Assembly: GCA_913020115.1 (NCBI GenBank)
Contig: CAJWBQ010000001.1
Span: 62,001 to 126,000 of the forward strand
Length of the DNA: 64,000 nucleotides
Direction: 5' to 3'
Origin: an uncultured Cellvibrionales bacterium
GTDB lineage: Bacteria > Pseudomonadota > Gammaproteobacteria > Pseudomonadales > Cellvibrionaceae
Shown: piece after piece, positions 36,696 to 45,338 of the stretch
Numbering within the stretch: the stretch's first letter is position 1
Layout: each line of letters starts with the position of its first letter
Program-made: the position numbers and the translations under genes
Notes under the pieces: model-generated
The model's database searches: none
What the model saw: only the letters and a program-made list of their open reading frames with translations
What the model was told of the DNA's origin: nothing

Positions 36696-36870
36696 CAGCC
36701 CTAGAGTGTTAGCTAGTCGATAAGTCCTCGAGCCGATAATCTTTAACCGGAGGTCACTCGCTGATGTTGATGTGCATGTCCGCGCGACGGAAAGCCTAAT
36801 GCGTTTCAGTGACCCCCACCTTGAACCATCGGGTTCAAGGCCAAGTTGACGGCGGCACTCCGGGGCCCTA
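36696..36870 (+). ncRNA. ssrS: 6S RNA
   Basis: Small RNA that mimics an open promoter and binds sigma70 RNA polymerase. It lies between zapA and fau, the usual place. The terminal stem pairs GCCC..GAGTG (from 36698) with CACTC..GGGC (to 36866). Conserved internal pieces are GTCGATAAGTCCTCGAGCCGATA and CCGGAGGTCACTCG, and the hairpin CCTTGAACC-ATC-GGTTCAAGG is typical of pseudomonad-type 6S RNA. Ends are approximate to within some 5 nt. Confidence 0.88.
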
Positions 36871-36908
36871 ATTCTTTCAATACCTATTCCAGCGCAAGGA
36901 TTCCAATT

Positions 36909-37514
36909 GTGGAAACCAGCCATTCAAGGCAGAATTTGCGGCGTGAAATCAGGCTGAAACGCCAAAATCTAAGTCTAAATCAACAGCGCTCAGCAAGCAT
37001 TGAGCTCGTCAATATCCTTTGTAATTCCCCTCACTTTATACAGAGCCAAAATATCGCTGTATATCTTGCCAGCGATGGAGAGATTTCGCCTCAGGCTGTG
37101 ATCGAGGCTGCGTGGGCCAAAGGGAAGCAGGTTTATTTGCCGGTGGTTCACACGGCAGGTGATGAGGGTGCTGAAAAGGGAATGGCTTTTTATCGATATA
37201 ATTCAGATACGCCACTTCAGCGCAATGTATATGGCATCGAAGAGCCGGTAGTTGAGCACAGCGAGTCTATTAATCCGGAAGATTTAGATTTGGTGCTTTT
37301 GCCTTTGGTCGCGTTTGATCGTCAAGGCGGGCGACTGGGGATGGGTGGGGGATATTACGATCGTGCCTTTGAGTTTAAGGCTGGGCAGGCGCAATTAAAC
37401 CCCTACCTATTGGGCTTGGCGCATCATTGCCAAGAAGTTGATTATCTTGCGCTGGCGGCTTGGGATATTCCCCTAGCGGCGGTGGCTACGGATATTGAGC
37501 TGATTGAGGCTTAA
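36909..37514 (+). CDS. fau: 5-formyltetrahydrofolate cyclo-ligase family protein
   Basis: ATP-dependent conversion of 5-formyl- to 5,10-methenyl-tetrahydrofolate. 201 residues from the GTG at 36909, which has AAGGA 8 bases upstream; a TTG at 36846 would run into the 6S RNA. Motifs: RREIRLKRQNLS, NIAVYLASDGEI, VYLPVV and the ligand-binding LVLLPLVAFDRQGGRLGMGGGYYDRAF. Synteny with 6S RNA is conserved in gammaproteobacteria. Confidence 0.93.
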   Translation: METSHSRQNLRREIRLKRQNLSLNQQRSASIELVNILCNSPHFIQSQNIAVYLASDGEISPQAVIEAAWAKGKQVYLPVVHTAGDEGAEKGMAFYRYNSDTPLQRNVYGIEEPVVEHSESINPEDLDLVLLPLVAFDRQGGRLGMGGGYYDRAFEFKAGQAQLNPYLLGLAHHCQEVDYLALAAWDIPLAAVATDIELIEA

Positions 37515-37619
37515 CGCGCCGGCAGCTTCCGTTCTGAGGGGCGTTAAAATTGAGCGGCTCGTTGAAACCACAAGGAATTTTGCCCTTTTAGTGTGCAAGT
37601 TTGGCTTCACTGCCAATTG

Positions 37620-37757
37620 TTAGCGCAGTGCAAAACCTTGCTGTAGAGCGGTGGGGGGCTCTTGATCGTCGTAGAACGTGTCTTCTGTTCCAAAGCTTGA
37701 TAGTAGAAGGCCAACTACAAATACCGCGGCCGCTAGAGACATAGCATCAAATTTCAT
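37620..37757 (-). CDS. 45-residue putative membrane peptide
   Basis: A short frame on the minus strand encodes a protein that starts MKFDAMSLAAAVFVVGLLL, then SSFGTEDTFYDDQEPPTALQQGFALR. A single hydrophobic segment is followed by an acidic tail, resembling a small inner-membrane or signal-anchored peptide. It occupies the 37515-38018 stretch, which has no other gene, in the opposite direction to its neighbours. No function recognised; a real gene is likely but not certain. Confidence 0.5.
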   Translation of the reverse strand: MKFDAMSLAAAVFVVGLLLSSFGTEDTFYDDQEPPTALQQGFALR

Positions 37758-38018
37758 ACCTAAACCTATAATACCCTTTCAACATATTCTGTTTGTTTTC
37801 TACAGCGCATACATGGGTAGAGCAAATACTGTTCCAGTTGCGGGTCTTGGAGTATAGAAATTATGACAAGTTCCGCGCAAGGAGAGGGCGCTGGAACTGT
37901 GGTTTAGGTCACGAGAATGACGTCTCAAGCAACATTTTCTCATGAATGTGTGCTTTGTAAGCCACACCCGACTAAACCTTTTCGTGATAGCATACCCGCT
38001 CTAATTACGAGGCCTGAA

Positions 38019-38603
38019 ATGAGCAAATCTACTACCCTGCCAAACTTCGATATCTTGTGTGATTCACTGCTTTCTCTGGGCGCTATAAACTCGCCGTCTG
38101 AGTTGCACGGTTTAGTGAGTGGCAAGCTCTGTGGCGGCGCAAAGCTGGACCAGGCTGAATGGCATAAGGAAGCGGCTGAATTCCTAGACCTAACGTCTAC
38201 GCCCGATGAGCGGGCGGACGAGCTTATAAGTGCGGTTTTATCCGTAACTCAAAAGCAATTTGAAGACGCTGAATTTGGCGTGCACTTGCTACTGCCGAGT
38301 GACGAGAGTGATCTGGCCACAAGGGCTGATTGTCTAGGTCAGTGGTGTCACGGTTTTCTTTCGGGCTTTGGCAGCGCGGGTATTAGCGGCGACCGTCCTA
38401 TGTCGGCCGATGTGTCGGACGCGGTACGAGACTTAGCGGCGATTGTACAAATTGGTGGCGATGACGAGAGCGAGGACGGTGAGGCGGGTGAAGCAAACTT
38501 CATGGAGATTGTGGAGTATGTGCGTGTCGCGGCCATGACGATTCACGCCGAATGTGCGCAACTTGCGGCCCCTTCGGCCGATAAAAGTAGTAACTTGCAC
38601 TAG
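38019..38603 (+). CDS. ygfB: UPF0149 family protein YgfB
   Basis: 194 residues, all-helical, no signal. LGAINSPSELHGLVSGKLCGG and CLGQWCHGFLSGFG are characteristic of the YgfB/YecA (UPF0149) family. In Pseudomonas, YgfB has been linked to regulation of peptidoglycan-recycling and resistance genes; here no role is shown. The ATG at 38019 with GAGG upstream gives the E. coli length. It is followed after 12 bp by pepP, as in E. coli. Confidence 0.93.
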   Translation: MSKSTTLPNFDILCDSLLSLGAINSPSELHGLVSGKLCGGAKLDQAEWHKEAAEFLDLTSTPDERADELISAVLSVTQKQFEDAEFGVHLLLPSDESDLATRADCLGQWCHGFLSGFGSAGISGDRPMSADVSDAVRDLAAIVQIGGDDESEDGEAGEANFMEIVEYVRVAAMTIHAECAQLAAPSADKSSNLH

Positions 38604-38615
38604 AAGAGTAATTTC

Positions 38616-39956
38616 ATGAGTGTCACAAAAAAGGAATATGCACGCCGTCGCACAACCTTAATGGGCTTGATGGGTGTGAACAGTATTGCCATATTGCCCG
38701 CCGCTCGGGAAAAAATCCGCAGCCGTGACACTGAATATCATTTCCGCCAAGACAGTGATTTTTACTATCTCACGGGCTTCGATGAGCCAGACGCGGTACT
38801 GGTGCTATTGCCTGAACGACCGCACGGAGAGTATGTGCTGTTCTGCCGAGACCGCGACCCGGCCAAAGAAATTTGGGATGGCTATCGGGCCGGTCCCGAC
38901 GGGGCCTGTGAGAAGTTTGGTGCCGATGATGCCTTTCCTATAGACGATATAGACGAAATACTGCCCGGCCTTTTAGAGGGGCGAGAGCGGATGTACTACT
39001 CGCTGGGTAGAGACGCTGATTTTGATGGTCGCTTAATGTCTTGGGTGGACGGTTTGCGCGCCCAAGCCAGCTCGGGTGCATACCCTCCAGGTGACTTCTT
39101 AGATCTCGATCACTTATTGCACGATATGCGCTTGTTCAAAAGTGCCGCTGAACAAAAGGTGATGCAGCGAGCGGGAGAGATAAGCTCTTTGGCTCATCGG
39201 CGTGCCATGCAATCTTGTCAGCCGGGGATGATGGAATATCAGCTAGAGGCCGAGCTATTGCACGAGTTTGCCGTTAATGGCGCTCGTCATGCGGCTTACA
39301 CCACTATTGTGGGCGGTGGTAAAAACAGCTGCATACTGCACTACATTGATAATAGTGAGGTATTGCGCAGCGGTGATTTGGTATTGATCGACGCGGGTTG
39401 TGAATACAAGGGCTATGCCTCTGACATCACCCGTACGTTTCCCGTCAATGGAAAATTTACTCCAGCGCAAAAAGCTCTCTATGAAGTCGTGTTGGCTATG
39501 CAGGAAGCGGCAATTGAGGCGATTAAACCAGGCAATCACTGGGACGAACCCCACGAGGTATCGGTTCGCGTGGCGACAAGTGGCTTGGTCCGTTTAGGCA
39601 TACTCGCAGGCGACGTGGACGAGTTAATTGCCTGTGGCGCCTATAAGAAATTTTATATGCATCGTGTTGGGCATTGGATTGGTTTGGATGTACACGATGT
39701 GGGTGATTATAAAGTGGGGGAGCAGTGGCGAGTACTCGAACCTGGTATGGCCATGACGGTTGAGCCGGGCCTCTACATTGCCCCTAATGACGAAAGTGTT
39801 GCGCGCAAATGGCGTGGCATCGGTATTCGTATTGAGGATGACGTTGTAGTGACTAAAACGGGCTATCACTTGTTGACCAACGCCCCAAAAACTGTGAACG
39901 AAATTGAGTGTTTAATGCAAGAGGTGGAAGCGATTGAAAATTTCGCCCTCGTTTGA
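38616..39956 (+). CDS. pepP: Xaa-Pro aminopeptidase
   Basis: Cytoplasmic metalloprotease removing N-terminal residues before proline, 446 residues. The pita-bread catalytic domain shows the metal ligands in VLIDAGCEYKGYASDITRTFPVNG, HRVGHWIGLDVHD, MAMTVEPGLYI and GIRIEDDVVVT. The N-terminal domain begins with the usual DSDFYYLTGFDEPDAVLVL. Its end overlaps ubiH by 23 bp. Confidence 0.97.
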   Translation: MSVTKKEYARRRTTLMGLMGVNSIAILPAAREKIRSRDTEYHFRQDSDFYYLTGFDEPDAVLVLLPERPHGEYVLFCRDRDPAKEIWDGYRAGPDGACEKFGADDAFPIDDIDEILPGLLEGRERMYYSLGRDADFDGRLMSWVDGLRAQASSGAYPPGDFLDLDHLLHDMRLFKSAAEQKVMQRAGEISSLAHRRAMQSCQPGMMEYQLEAELLHEFAVNGARHAAYTTIVGGGKNSCILHYIDNSEVLRSGDLVLIDAGCEYKGYASDITRTFPVNGKFTPAQKALYEVVLAMQEAAIEAIKPGNHWDEPHEVSVRVATSGLVRLGILAGDVDELIACGAYKKFYMHRVGHWIGLDVHDVGDYKVGEQWRVLEPGMAMTVEPGLYIAPNDESVARKWRGIGIRIEDDVVVTKTGYHLLTNAPKTVNEIECLMQEVEAIENFALV

Positions 39957-41214
39957 TGTTGCGATTGTAGGTGGCGGCATGGTGGGTGCGAGCCTAGCAG
40001 CACTCATGAGCGCTATGCGCCCCGACTGGCAAATTGCACTGATAGAAGCTCATCCCATGCCCGTTCCTGAGGGTTCGGCCACGCTTTATCAGCCCAGCTT
40101 TGATGCTCGTTCAACGGCCATTGCGAGTGGTAGTGTTGATCTTTTGGCGGCCTCTGGCCTTTGGCAGCAATTAAAGCAACAGGCGTGTCCTATTGAGCAG
40201 GTACATGTGTCTGATCGCGGCCATTTTGGCGGTGCAGTGATTGATAGTAGAGCACACGGTTTAGAGGCCGTGGGTTACGTACTTGAAAATGCCTGGATGG
40301 GCAAAGTACTTCTTAGCCATTTGCATACTCTGAGCAATGTAAGTTTTTTGGCTCCTGCTAAGGTTGAGCGCATTACACCAAAGCAAAATGGCGCAGAGCT
40401 CAGTGTTGTAGAAGGTTTGGGTGAGAATACTTCAGCACGCAAATTAATGGTGAGCTTGGCCGTGATTGCTGACGGTGCCAACTCACCGCTGCGCAAGAAT
40501 CTAGGTATTGATACCCAAGTTGAGAATTACCATCAGCACGCCATTATCAGCAATGTAAGTTTTGATCGTACTCATGACCATAGAGCCTATGAACGCTTTA
40601 CGGACGAAGGCCCGCTGGCACTTTTACCGCTGTTAGATTTTGAAGGGGCTCATCGCTCTGCCTTGGTGTGGACTGTGCCCAGTGAAGACAGTGAATCGCT
40701 TATGGCGCTGAGTGATGAAATGTTTGCGAAGCAACTCCAGCAGCGCTTTGGTTTCCGTCTGGGCATGATCTCTCGCGTCGGTGAACGCAGCGCTTACCCT
40801 CTGCAGCTCACGAGCGCCTGTGAACAAGTGCGTTCTAATGTAGTTTTAATGGGCAACGCGGCGCACTTTTTACATCCCGTAGCGGGGCAGGGTTTCAATT
40901 TGGCTTTGCGAGATTGCGCCAGTCTTTGCGCTAGCCTTGCGGAGGACGCCCATCTGCCATTGGGTAATCTGACAACGCTGCTGAAATATGTACAAGCACA
41001 AAAGCTGGATCAGCAGGCTACTGTGGGATTTAGCGACTCGGTGACAAAATTGTTCTCTCGCAGCGATTTACCTTCTGCCGTATTAAGGCAGCTTGGATTT
41101 TTAGGTCTGGAACTTGTGCCTCAGGCCAGTGCGCTTTTTTCTCAGCAGGCTATGGGTCGCGCAGCAATACAGGCTCATGCCAATGGCTTTGCGCATAAGG
41201 GAGATCTTGGGTGA
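39934..41214 (+). CDS. ubiH: 2-octaprenyl-6-methoxyphenol hydroxylase
   Basis: FAD monooxygenase of ubiquinone synthesis, 426 residues. FAD-binding VAIVGGGMVGASLAALM at the N-terminus, the VIADGANSPLRKNLG motif and VVLMGNAAHFLHPVAGQGFNLALRD are present. The start is a TTG at 39934 inside pepP, with GAGG upstream; there is no in-frame ATG before the FAD motif. The following homologue overlaps by GTGA. Order pepP-ubiH-ubiI is as in E. coli. Confidence 0.93.
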   Translation: MKISPSFDVAIVGGGMVGASLAALMSAMRPDWQIALIEAHPMPVPEGSATLYQPSFDARSTAIASGSVDLLAASGLWQQLKQQACPIEQVHVSDRGHFGGAVIDSRAHGLEAVGYVLENAWMGKVLLSHLHTLSNVSFLAPAKVERITPKQNGAELSVVEGLGENTSARKLMVSLAVIADGANSPLRKNLGIDTQVENYHQHAIISNVSFDRTHDHRAYERFTDEGPLALLPLLDFEGAHRSALVWTVPSEDSESLMALSDEMFAKQLQQRFGFRLGMISRVGERSAYPLQLTSACEQVRSNVVLMGNAAHFLHPVAGQGFNLALRDCASLCASLAEDAHLPLGNLTTLLKYVQAQKLDQQATVGFSDSVTKLFSRSDLPSAVLRQLGFLGLELVPQASALFSQQAMGRAAIQAHANGFAHKGDLG

Positions 41215-42434
41215 CAGTGGGTGAAGAAACGAATTTTGACCTTATTGTAGTGGGCGCCGGATTAGTGGGTGCCACTTGTGCCTTGTCTTTGGCGTCAGGC
41301 GGAAACGGTGAACTCAATATTGCACTTATTGAAGCCGGGCCTGAAACGGCTCAGCCGAATCTGGCAAATTTTGATCCGCGAGTTGTGGCCCTAACACCGC
41401 ACTCTCAGGCATTGTTTCAGCGCTTGGGAGTATGGCAAGACATGGTGTCGCAGCGAGTATCGCCCTATCAGGACATGTTTGTTTGGGATGCTGAAGGCAC
41501 CGGGCATATTTCCTTTAATGCGCAGCAAGTACAGCAAGCTTGCTTGGGTCATATCGTTGAAAACAGCGTGGCCCTAGCGGCGATAATGAATACAGTAGAA
41601 CAGCATCCGGCTATTACAATTATTCGCCCCGCGCGCGTGAAACAGTTGATGTTACCCAGTGAGACTCAAACCCAAGTGCTGGTTATTTTGGAATCGGGAG
41701 AAACCGTAAAGGGGTCTTTGCTGGTGGCCGCCGACGGCGCTAATTCAAAACTCCGCTCACTGGCAAATTTACCGACAAGAGAGTGGGCTTACGGCCAAAA
41801 AGCGATTGTGACAAGTGTACAAACAACGGAGTCACATCAGCGCACGGCCTACCAACGTTTTTTGAGCAGCGGCCCTCTGGCATTTTTACCTCTGCAGGAT
41901 GATCGTGATCAGGGTACCTCGAGCTCCATCGTATGGTCGGCCGATGAGGCGCTTGCTGATCGTATGATGGCTTTGAGTGATGAAGAATTTTGCGAGACTC
42001 TGGGCGAGGCATTTGAACATCGTCTGGGCGAGGTTACCCATGTTGATAAGCGTTTTTGCATTCCTTTAATACAGCGTCATGCCATTGATTATTTTACGCC
42101 GGGAATGGCTTTGGTGGGTGATGCCGCGCACACTCTGCATCCTTTAGCTGGGCAGGGTGTGAATTTAGGATTGCTGGACAGTGAAGTGCTAACAAATGAA
42201 ATTCTACGAGCGCATCAACGTTCAATTCCTTTCGGCGAAACGCAAATTTTGCGCCGTTACCAGCGCCAAAGAAAAGCCGGTAATTTGGGAATGATGGGAA
42301 TGATGGAAGGTTTTAAGCGATTATTTGCCAGCGATGAATTAGGTGTGCGTTATTTGCGCAATGCTGGAATGAAACGTTTAGATCATTGGCCTTTGTTGAA
42401 GAATACGATTATTCGGCAAGCCATGGGTTTGTAG
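41211..42434 (+). CDS. ubiI: UbiI/VisC-type ubiquinone hydroxylase
   Basis: Second FAD monooxygenase of the same family, 407 residues: LIVVGAGLVGATCALSLA, PRVVALTPHSQALFQRLGVW, VAADGANSKLRSLANLP, MALVGDAAHTLHPLAGQGVNLGLLD. By position after ubiH it corresponds to UbiI (C5 hydroxylation), though UbiF-like C6 activity cannot be excluded by eye. GTGA start-stop overlap with ubiH. Confidence 0.88.
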   Translation: MTVGEETNFDLIVVGAGLVGATCALSLASGGNGELNIALIEAGPETAQPNLANFDPRVVALTPHSQALFQRLGVWQDMVSQRVSPYQDMFVWDAEGTGHISFNAQQVQQACLGHIVENSVALAAIMNTVEQHPAITIIRPARVKQLMLPSETQTQVLVILESGETVKGSLLVAADGANSKLRSLANLPTREWAYGQKAIVTSVQTTESHQRTAYQRFLSSGPLAFLPLQDDRDQGTSSSIVWSADEALADRMMALSDEEFCETLGEAFEHRLGEVTHVDKRFCIPLIQRHAIDYFTPGMALVGDAAHTLHPLAGQGVNLGLLDSEVLTNEILRAHQRSIPFGETQILRRYQRQRKAGNLGMMGMMEGFKRLFASDELGVRYLRNAGMKRLDHWPLLKNTIIRQAMGL

Positions 42435-42488
42435 TAAAAATATAATATTATTAATATTAATTTAGTGAATTTGAATGAGGTTGTAAAC

Positions 42489-42770
42489 ATGACCATGGGT
42501 AGTGACGAGCAACGTTTTTGGGAGTTGGTAGACGAACTGATTGAGCTGGCCAACGGGCACTCTGAAGCAGATGGGCCCGATATGGTGAACTCAGCCCTGC
42601 AGTACGCTAGCGCTCGGTTTAGCGCTTTTGTTGTGGCCACTAATACCGATAATCTTGCCGATGAAAAGCCTGAGGCTTTGCGTTTTTTAACGAATCATTA
42701 CCGTGAGGTTTTGGACGACAATTTAGAAGACTTTGTTGAGAATCCCGTTGAGAAATCCCCGGAACTTTAA
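42489..42770 (+). CDS. DUF3144 family protein
   Basis: 93 residues, acidic and helical: RFWELVDELIELANGHSEADGPDMVNSALQYASARFSAFVVATN...LRFLTNHYREVLDDNLEDF. This matches the conserved DUF3144 pattern. No function known. The ATG at 42489 has GAGG nine bases upstream. Confidence 0.8.
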   Translation: MTMGSDEQRFWELVDELIELANGHSEADGPDMVNSALQYASARFSAFVVATNTDNLADEKPEALRFLTNHYREVLDDNLEDFVENPVEKSPEL

Positions 42771-42862
42771 GGCATTTTTATTTTTATTTGTCACGACTTC
42801 CACTGGCGCTGTATTTTGGTAGAATGTTCAGCGTCTTTAGGTGTAATAATTAGGATAAAAAA

Positions 42863-43072
42863 ATGGCAGACTTAGTTTCGGGTGTAGTTAAGTGGTTTAA
42901 CGATGATAAAGGTTTTGGTTTTATAGAGCGCGAGCAAGGGCCAGATGTGTTTGTTCACTTCCGGGCCATCAACGGCGAAGGTCGTCGCTCACTGGTTGAA
43001 GGCCAGACAGTGTCGTTTGAAGTGGTTGAAGGTCAAAAAGGTCTTCAGGCCGAAAACGTTACCGCGGTTTAG
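42863..43072 (+). CDS. Cold-shock domain protein (CspA family)
   Basis: 69-residue single-stranded nucleic-acid-binding protein. RNP1 KGFGFIE and RNP2 VFVHF lie in the five-strand barrel [31 protein letters not shown]. It may act as an RNA chaperone. It is monocistronic with a strong terminator 20 bp later. Confidence 0.97.
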   Translation: MADLVSGVVKWFNDDKGFGFIEREQGPDVFVHFRAINGEGRRSLVEGQTVSFEVVEGQKGLQAENVTAV

Positions 43073-43091
43073 TTAAACGCGCAGTAATGGT

Positions 43092-43133
43092 AAAAACCCC
43101 GAGGAGAACTTTTCAGTTTGCCTCGGGGTTTTT
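43092..43133. terminator. Bidirectional intrinsic terminator
   Basis: AAAAACCCCGAGG (43092-43104) pairs with CCTCGGGGTTTTT (43121-43133). T-runs exist on both strands, serving the cold-shock gene and the convergent manC. Confidence 0.95.
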
Positions 43134-43136
43134 GCG

Positions 43137-44546
43137 TTAAGCGCGCCCGTATACGTCTTCGAAGCGTACAATGTCGTCCTCGCCTAAATAGCTGCCCGAC
43201 TGCACTTCAATAATACGCAGGGGTATCGCGCCGGTATTTTTCAAACGATGTTTCACGCCCAGTGGAATAAATACCGATTGGTTTTCACTTAATAGGAAGG
43301 TTTCTTCGCCTTTGGTAACTTCAGCTGTACCACTCACTACTATCCAGTGTTCCGCGCGGTGATGATGCATCTGTAAAGACAAGGTAGAGCCCTGCTTCAC
43401 TTCAATACATTTCACTTGATAACGGTCGCCTAGGGCAATACCTTCGTAGTTACCCCAGGGGCGATGTACTTTGCTGTGAAAATCTGTTTCTAAGCGATCT
43501 TCAGACTTTAGTGCTTCAACAATCTTTTTAACGTCTTGAACCTTTTCTTTGTCTGCTACCAATATAGCGTCGGTAGTTTGCACAACCACTAAACCGCTGA
43601 CGCCAATGGTGGTCACTAGGCGGTCTTCTGAAAAGATTAAGTTGTCGCTAGATTGCTCGGTAATCACGTCGCCGCGCACAGCATTGTTGTGCTCGTCTTT
43701 CTCGGCGTGGTCCCACATTGAGGACCAAGAACCTAAATCGTTCCAGCCCGCATCTAGCGCTACAACAGTGGCCTTTTGTGTACGTTCCATTACAGCGTAG
43801 TCGATGGCAATGTTTGGGCTGTTGGCAAAATTCGTGGCATCAATTCGCAAAAAATCTAAGTCGCGCTGACTGGCATCAAATGCGGCCGATGCGGCATCAA
43901 AGACAGCCGGTTCAAATTTTTGCAGCTCTTCTAAGTAAGCGGATGCCTTAAACAAAAACATTCCGCTGTTCCAATAATACTGGCCGCTATCTAGGTAGCT
44001 TTGAGCGGTAGCGCTATCGGGTTTTTCAACAAATTCAGCAACGGCAAAGGCATCTTCAGTGGCTTGTTCGGCGCCTCGTTTAATGTAACCAAAACCTGTT
44101 TCTGGCGCGTTGGCCGTAATGCCAAAGGTGACGAGTTGGCCCATCTCGGCTTGTTGTTGGCCGCGGCTTAATGCCTCGTGGAAAGCGGCTTTGTCGCTAA
44201 TGACATGGTCGGCTGGTAGTACTAACAGCAGTGGGTCACGGCCTTCGGCCTGAGCGCAAAACGCCGCAAGGGCCACCGCTGGTGCTGTATTGCGACCAAC
44301 AGGTTCTAGCAATATGTGGCTGTTATCGGCGCCTATGGATTGAAGTTGCTCTGCAACTAAAAAGCGGTGGTTATTATTAGCAATGACAATAGCAGGCTCT
44401 AAGTCGGCTAGGCCGCTCAGTCGAGTGAGCGTTTCCTGCAGCATGGTGTGCTCGCCCGTTAAGGGTAAAAACTGCTTGGGGTAGTGGGTGCGAGACATAG
44501 GCCAGAGGCGTGTGCCGCCGCCGCCAGACAAAATAACGGGTATCAT
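43137..44546 (-). CDS. manC: Mannose-1-phosphate guanylyltransferase/mannose-6-phosphate isomerase
   Basis: Bifunctional type II enzyme making GDP-mannose, 469 residues from the ATG at 44546 (TGGAG upstream). Nucleotidyltransferase domain: VILSGGGGTRLWPMSR, the PKQFL sugar-binding loop and FVEKPD. The C-terminal cupin (RPWGNYEGIALGDRYQVKCIEVKQGSTLSLQMHHHRAEHWIVVSGTAEV) is the isomerase. It follows an exopolysaccharide cluster on the same strand and probably supplies its activated sugar. Confidence 0.95.
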   Translation of the reverse strand: MIPVILSGGGGTRLWPMSRTHYPKQFLPLTGEHTMLQETLTRLSGLADLEPAIVIANNNHRFLVAEQLQSIGADNSHILLEPVGRNTAPAVALAAFCAQAEGRDPLLLVLPADHVISDKAAFHEALSRGQQQAEMGQLVTFGITANAPETGFGYIKRGAEQATEDAFAVAEFVEKPDSATAQSYLDSGQYYWNSGMFLFKASAYLEELQKFEPAVFDAASAAFDASQRDLDFLRIDATNFANSPNIAIDYAVMERTQKATVVALDAGWNDLGSWSSMWDHAEKDEHNNAVRGDVITEQSSDNLIFSEDRLVTTIGVSGLVVVQTTDAILVADKEKVQDVKKIVEALKSEDRLETDFHSKVHRPWGNYEGIALGDRYQVKCIEVKQGSTLSLQMHHHRAEHWIVVSGTAEVTKGEETFLLSENQSVFIPLGVKHRLKNTGAIPLRIIEVQSGSYLGEDDIVRFEDVYGRA

Positions 44547-44615
44547 TGAAACTCCATGGAGGGCTTTGTCAAAAATGTGGGGCAATTATGCTGTGCCGGC
44601 AATGGGTATGCAACG

Positions 44616-45338
44616 CTAGTCGTCCCGATTGGGCACAAAGACACTTCTTAGCCAGTTTAACCAGCCATTGTTGGCCAAAGTGTATTTGTCTAGCTCATCA
44701 AGATTGCGGTGGTAGTGGTCGGCGTCGGCAAACAGGGTTTCTCGCTTGAGCATTCGGCGTTCTGGGTTGATGGTTTTGATCACCTTGGCCGGGTTGCCCG
44801 CCGCTATGCAATTGGCCGGTATGTTCTTGGTGACCACCGACCCTGCACCTATGACGGAGTTTTCGCCAATGCGTACGCCCTTGCCAACAATGACCCGCTC
44901 ACCCAGCCAAACATTGTCTTCCAGTACCACCGGTTTAGTGCAGCGAAAGGGGCGTGTTCGGTTATAGACGCCATGCCAATCGCAGTCTGATATATAACAG
45001 TTGGCGGCGAGCATGACATTGTTGCCAATACGGATGCTTTGCGCGGCGGAAATGCGATTGCCTGGAGAGATGAGGCAGTAGTCCCCAATGTCTATACGAC
45101 CAGGGTTGCCTTTGCTTGGCCAAGTGGTAAGGCGAATCTTGCTGTCGCTGGCAGCGATGATGTGGGGGTGATGGCCGATATGAATATCCCGGCCAAACAC
45201 CACCACATGCTGCGGTGAAAAGACGTGAGGCGCCCGCCCTAAGCTATCGAACTGCGGTGCTAAAAAGCGCTTGGTGTACTCTCGGTTGAGCCAGTTCAGG
45301 CACTTTTTAATAACGTAGGGCTGATTATTTCTGCGCAA
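44616..45338 (-). CDS. Left-handed beta-helix acyltransferase
   Basis: 240 residues with hexapeptide repeats (IRIGNNVMLAANCYISD, VVLEDNVWLGERVIVGKGVRIGENSVIGAGSVVTKNIPANCIAAGNPAKVIK), the O-acetyltransferase type that decorates sugars. The start is a TTG overlapping the previous gene by 14 bp with a weak ribosome-binding site; no better start is seen. It is last in the polysaccharide cluster before manC. Confidence 0.87.
   Translation of the reverse strand: MRRNNQPYVIKKCLNWLNREYTKRFLAPQFDSLGRAPHVFSPQHVVVFGRDIHIGHHPHIIAASDSKIRLTTWPSKGNPGRIDIGDYCLISPGNRISAAQSIRIGNNVMLAANCYISDCDWHGVYNRTRPFRCTKPVVLEDNVWLGERVIVGKGVRIGENSVIGAGSVVTKNIPANCIAAGNPAKVIKTINPERRMLKRETLFADADHYHRNLDELDKYTLANNGWLNWLRSVFVPNRDD

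Noticed and set aside
36846..36908. Longer fau reading frame starting at a TTG
   Set aside because: It would overlap the 3' end of 6S RNA, while a GTG at 36909 has a well-spaced AAGGA.
37917..38018. 34-residue N-terminal extension of YgfB
   Set aside because: The ATG at 38019 has a good ribosome-binding site and gives the family length; the extension is not family-like.
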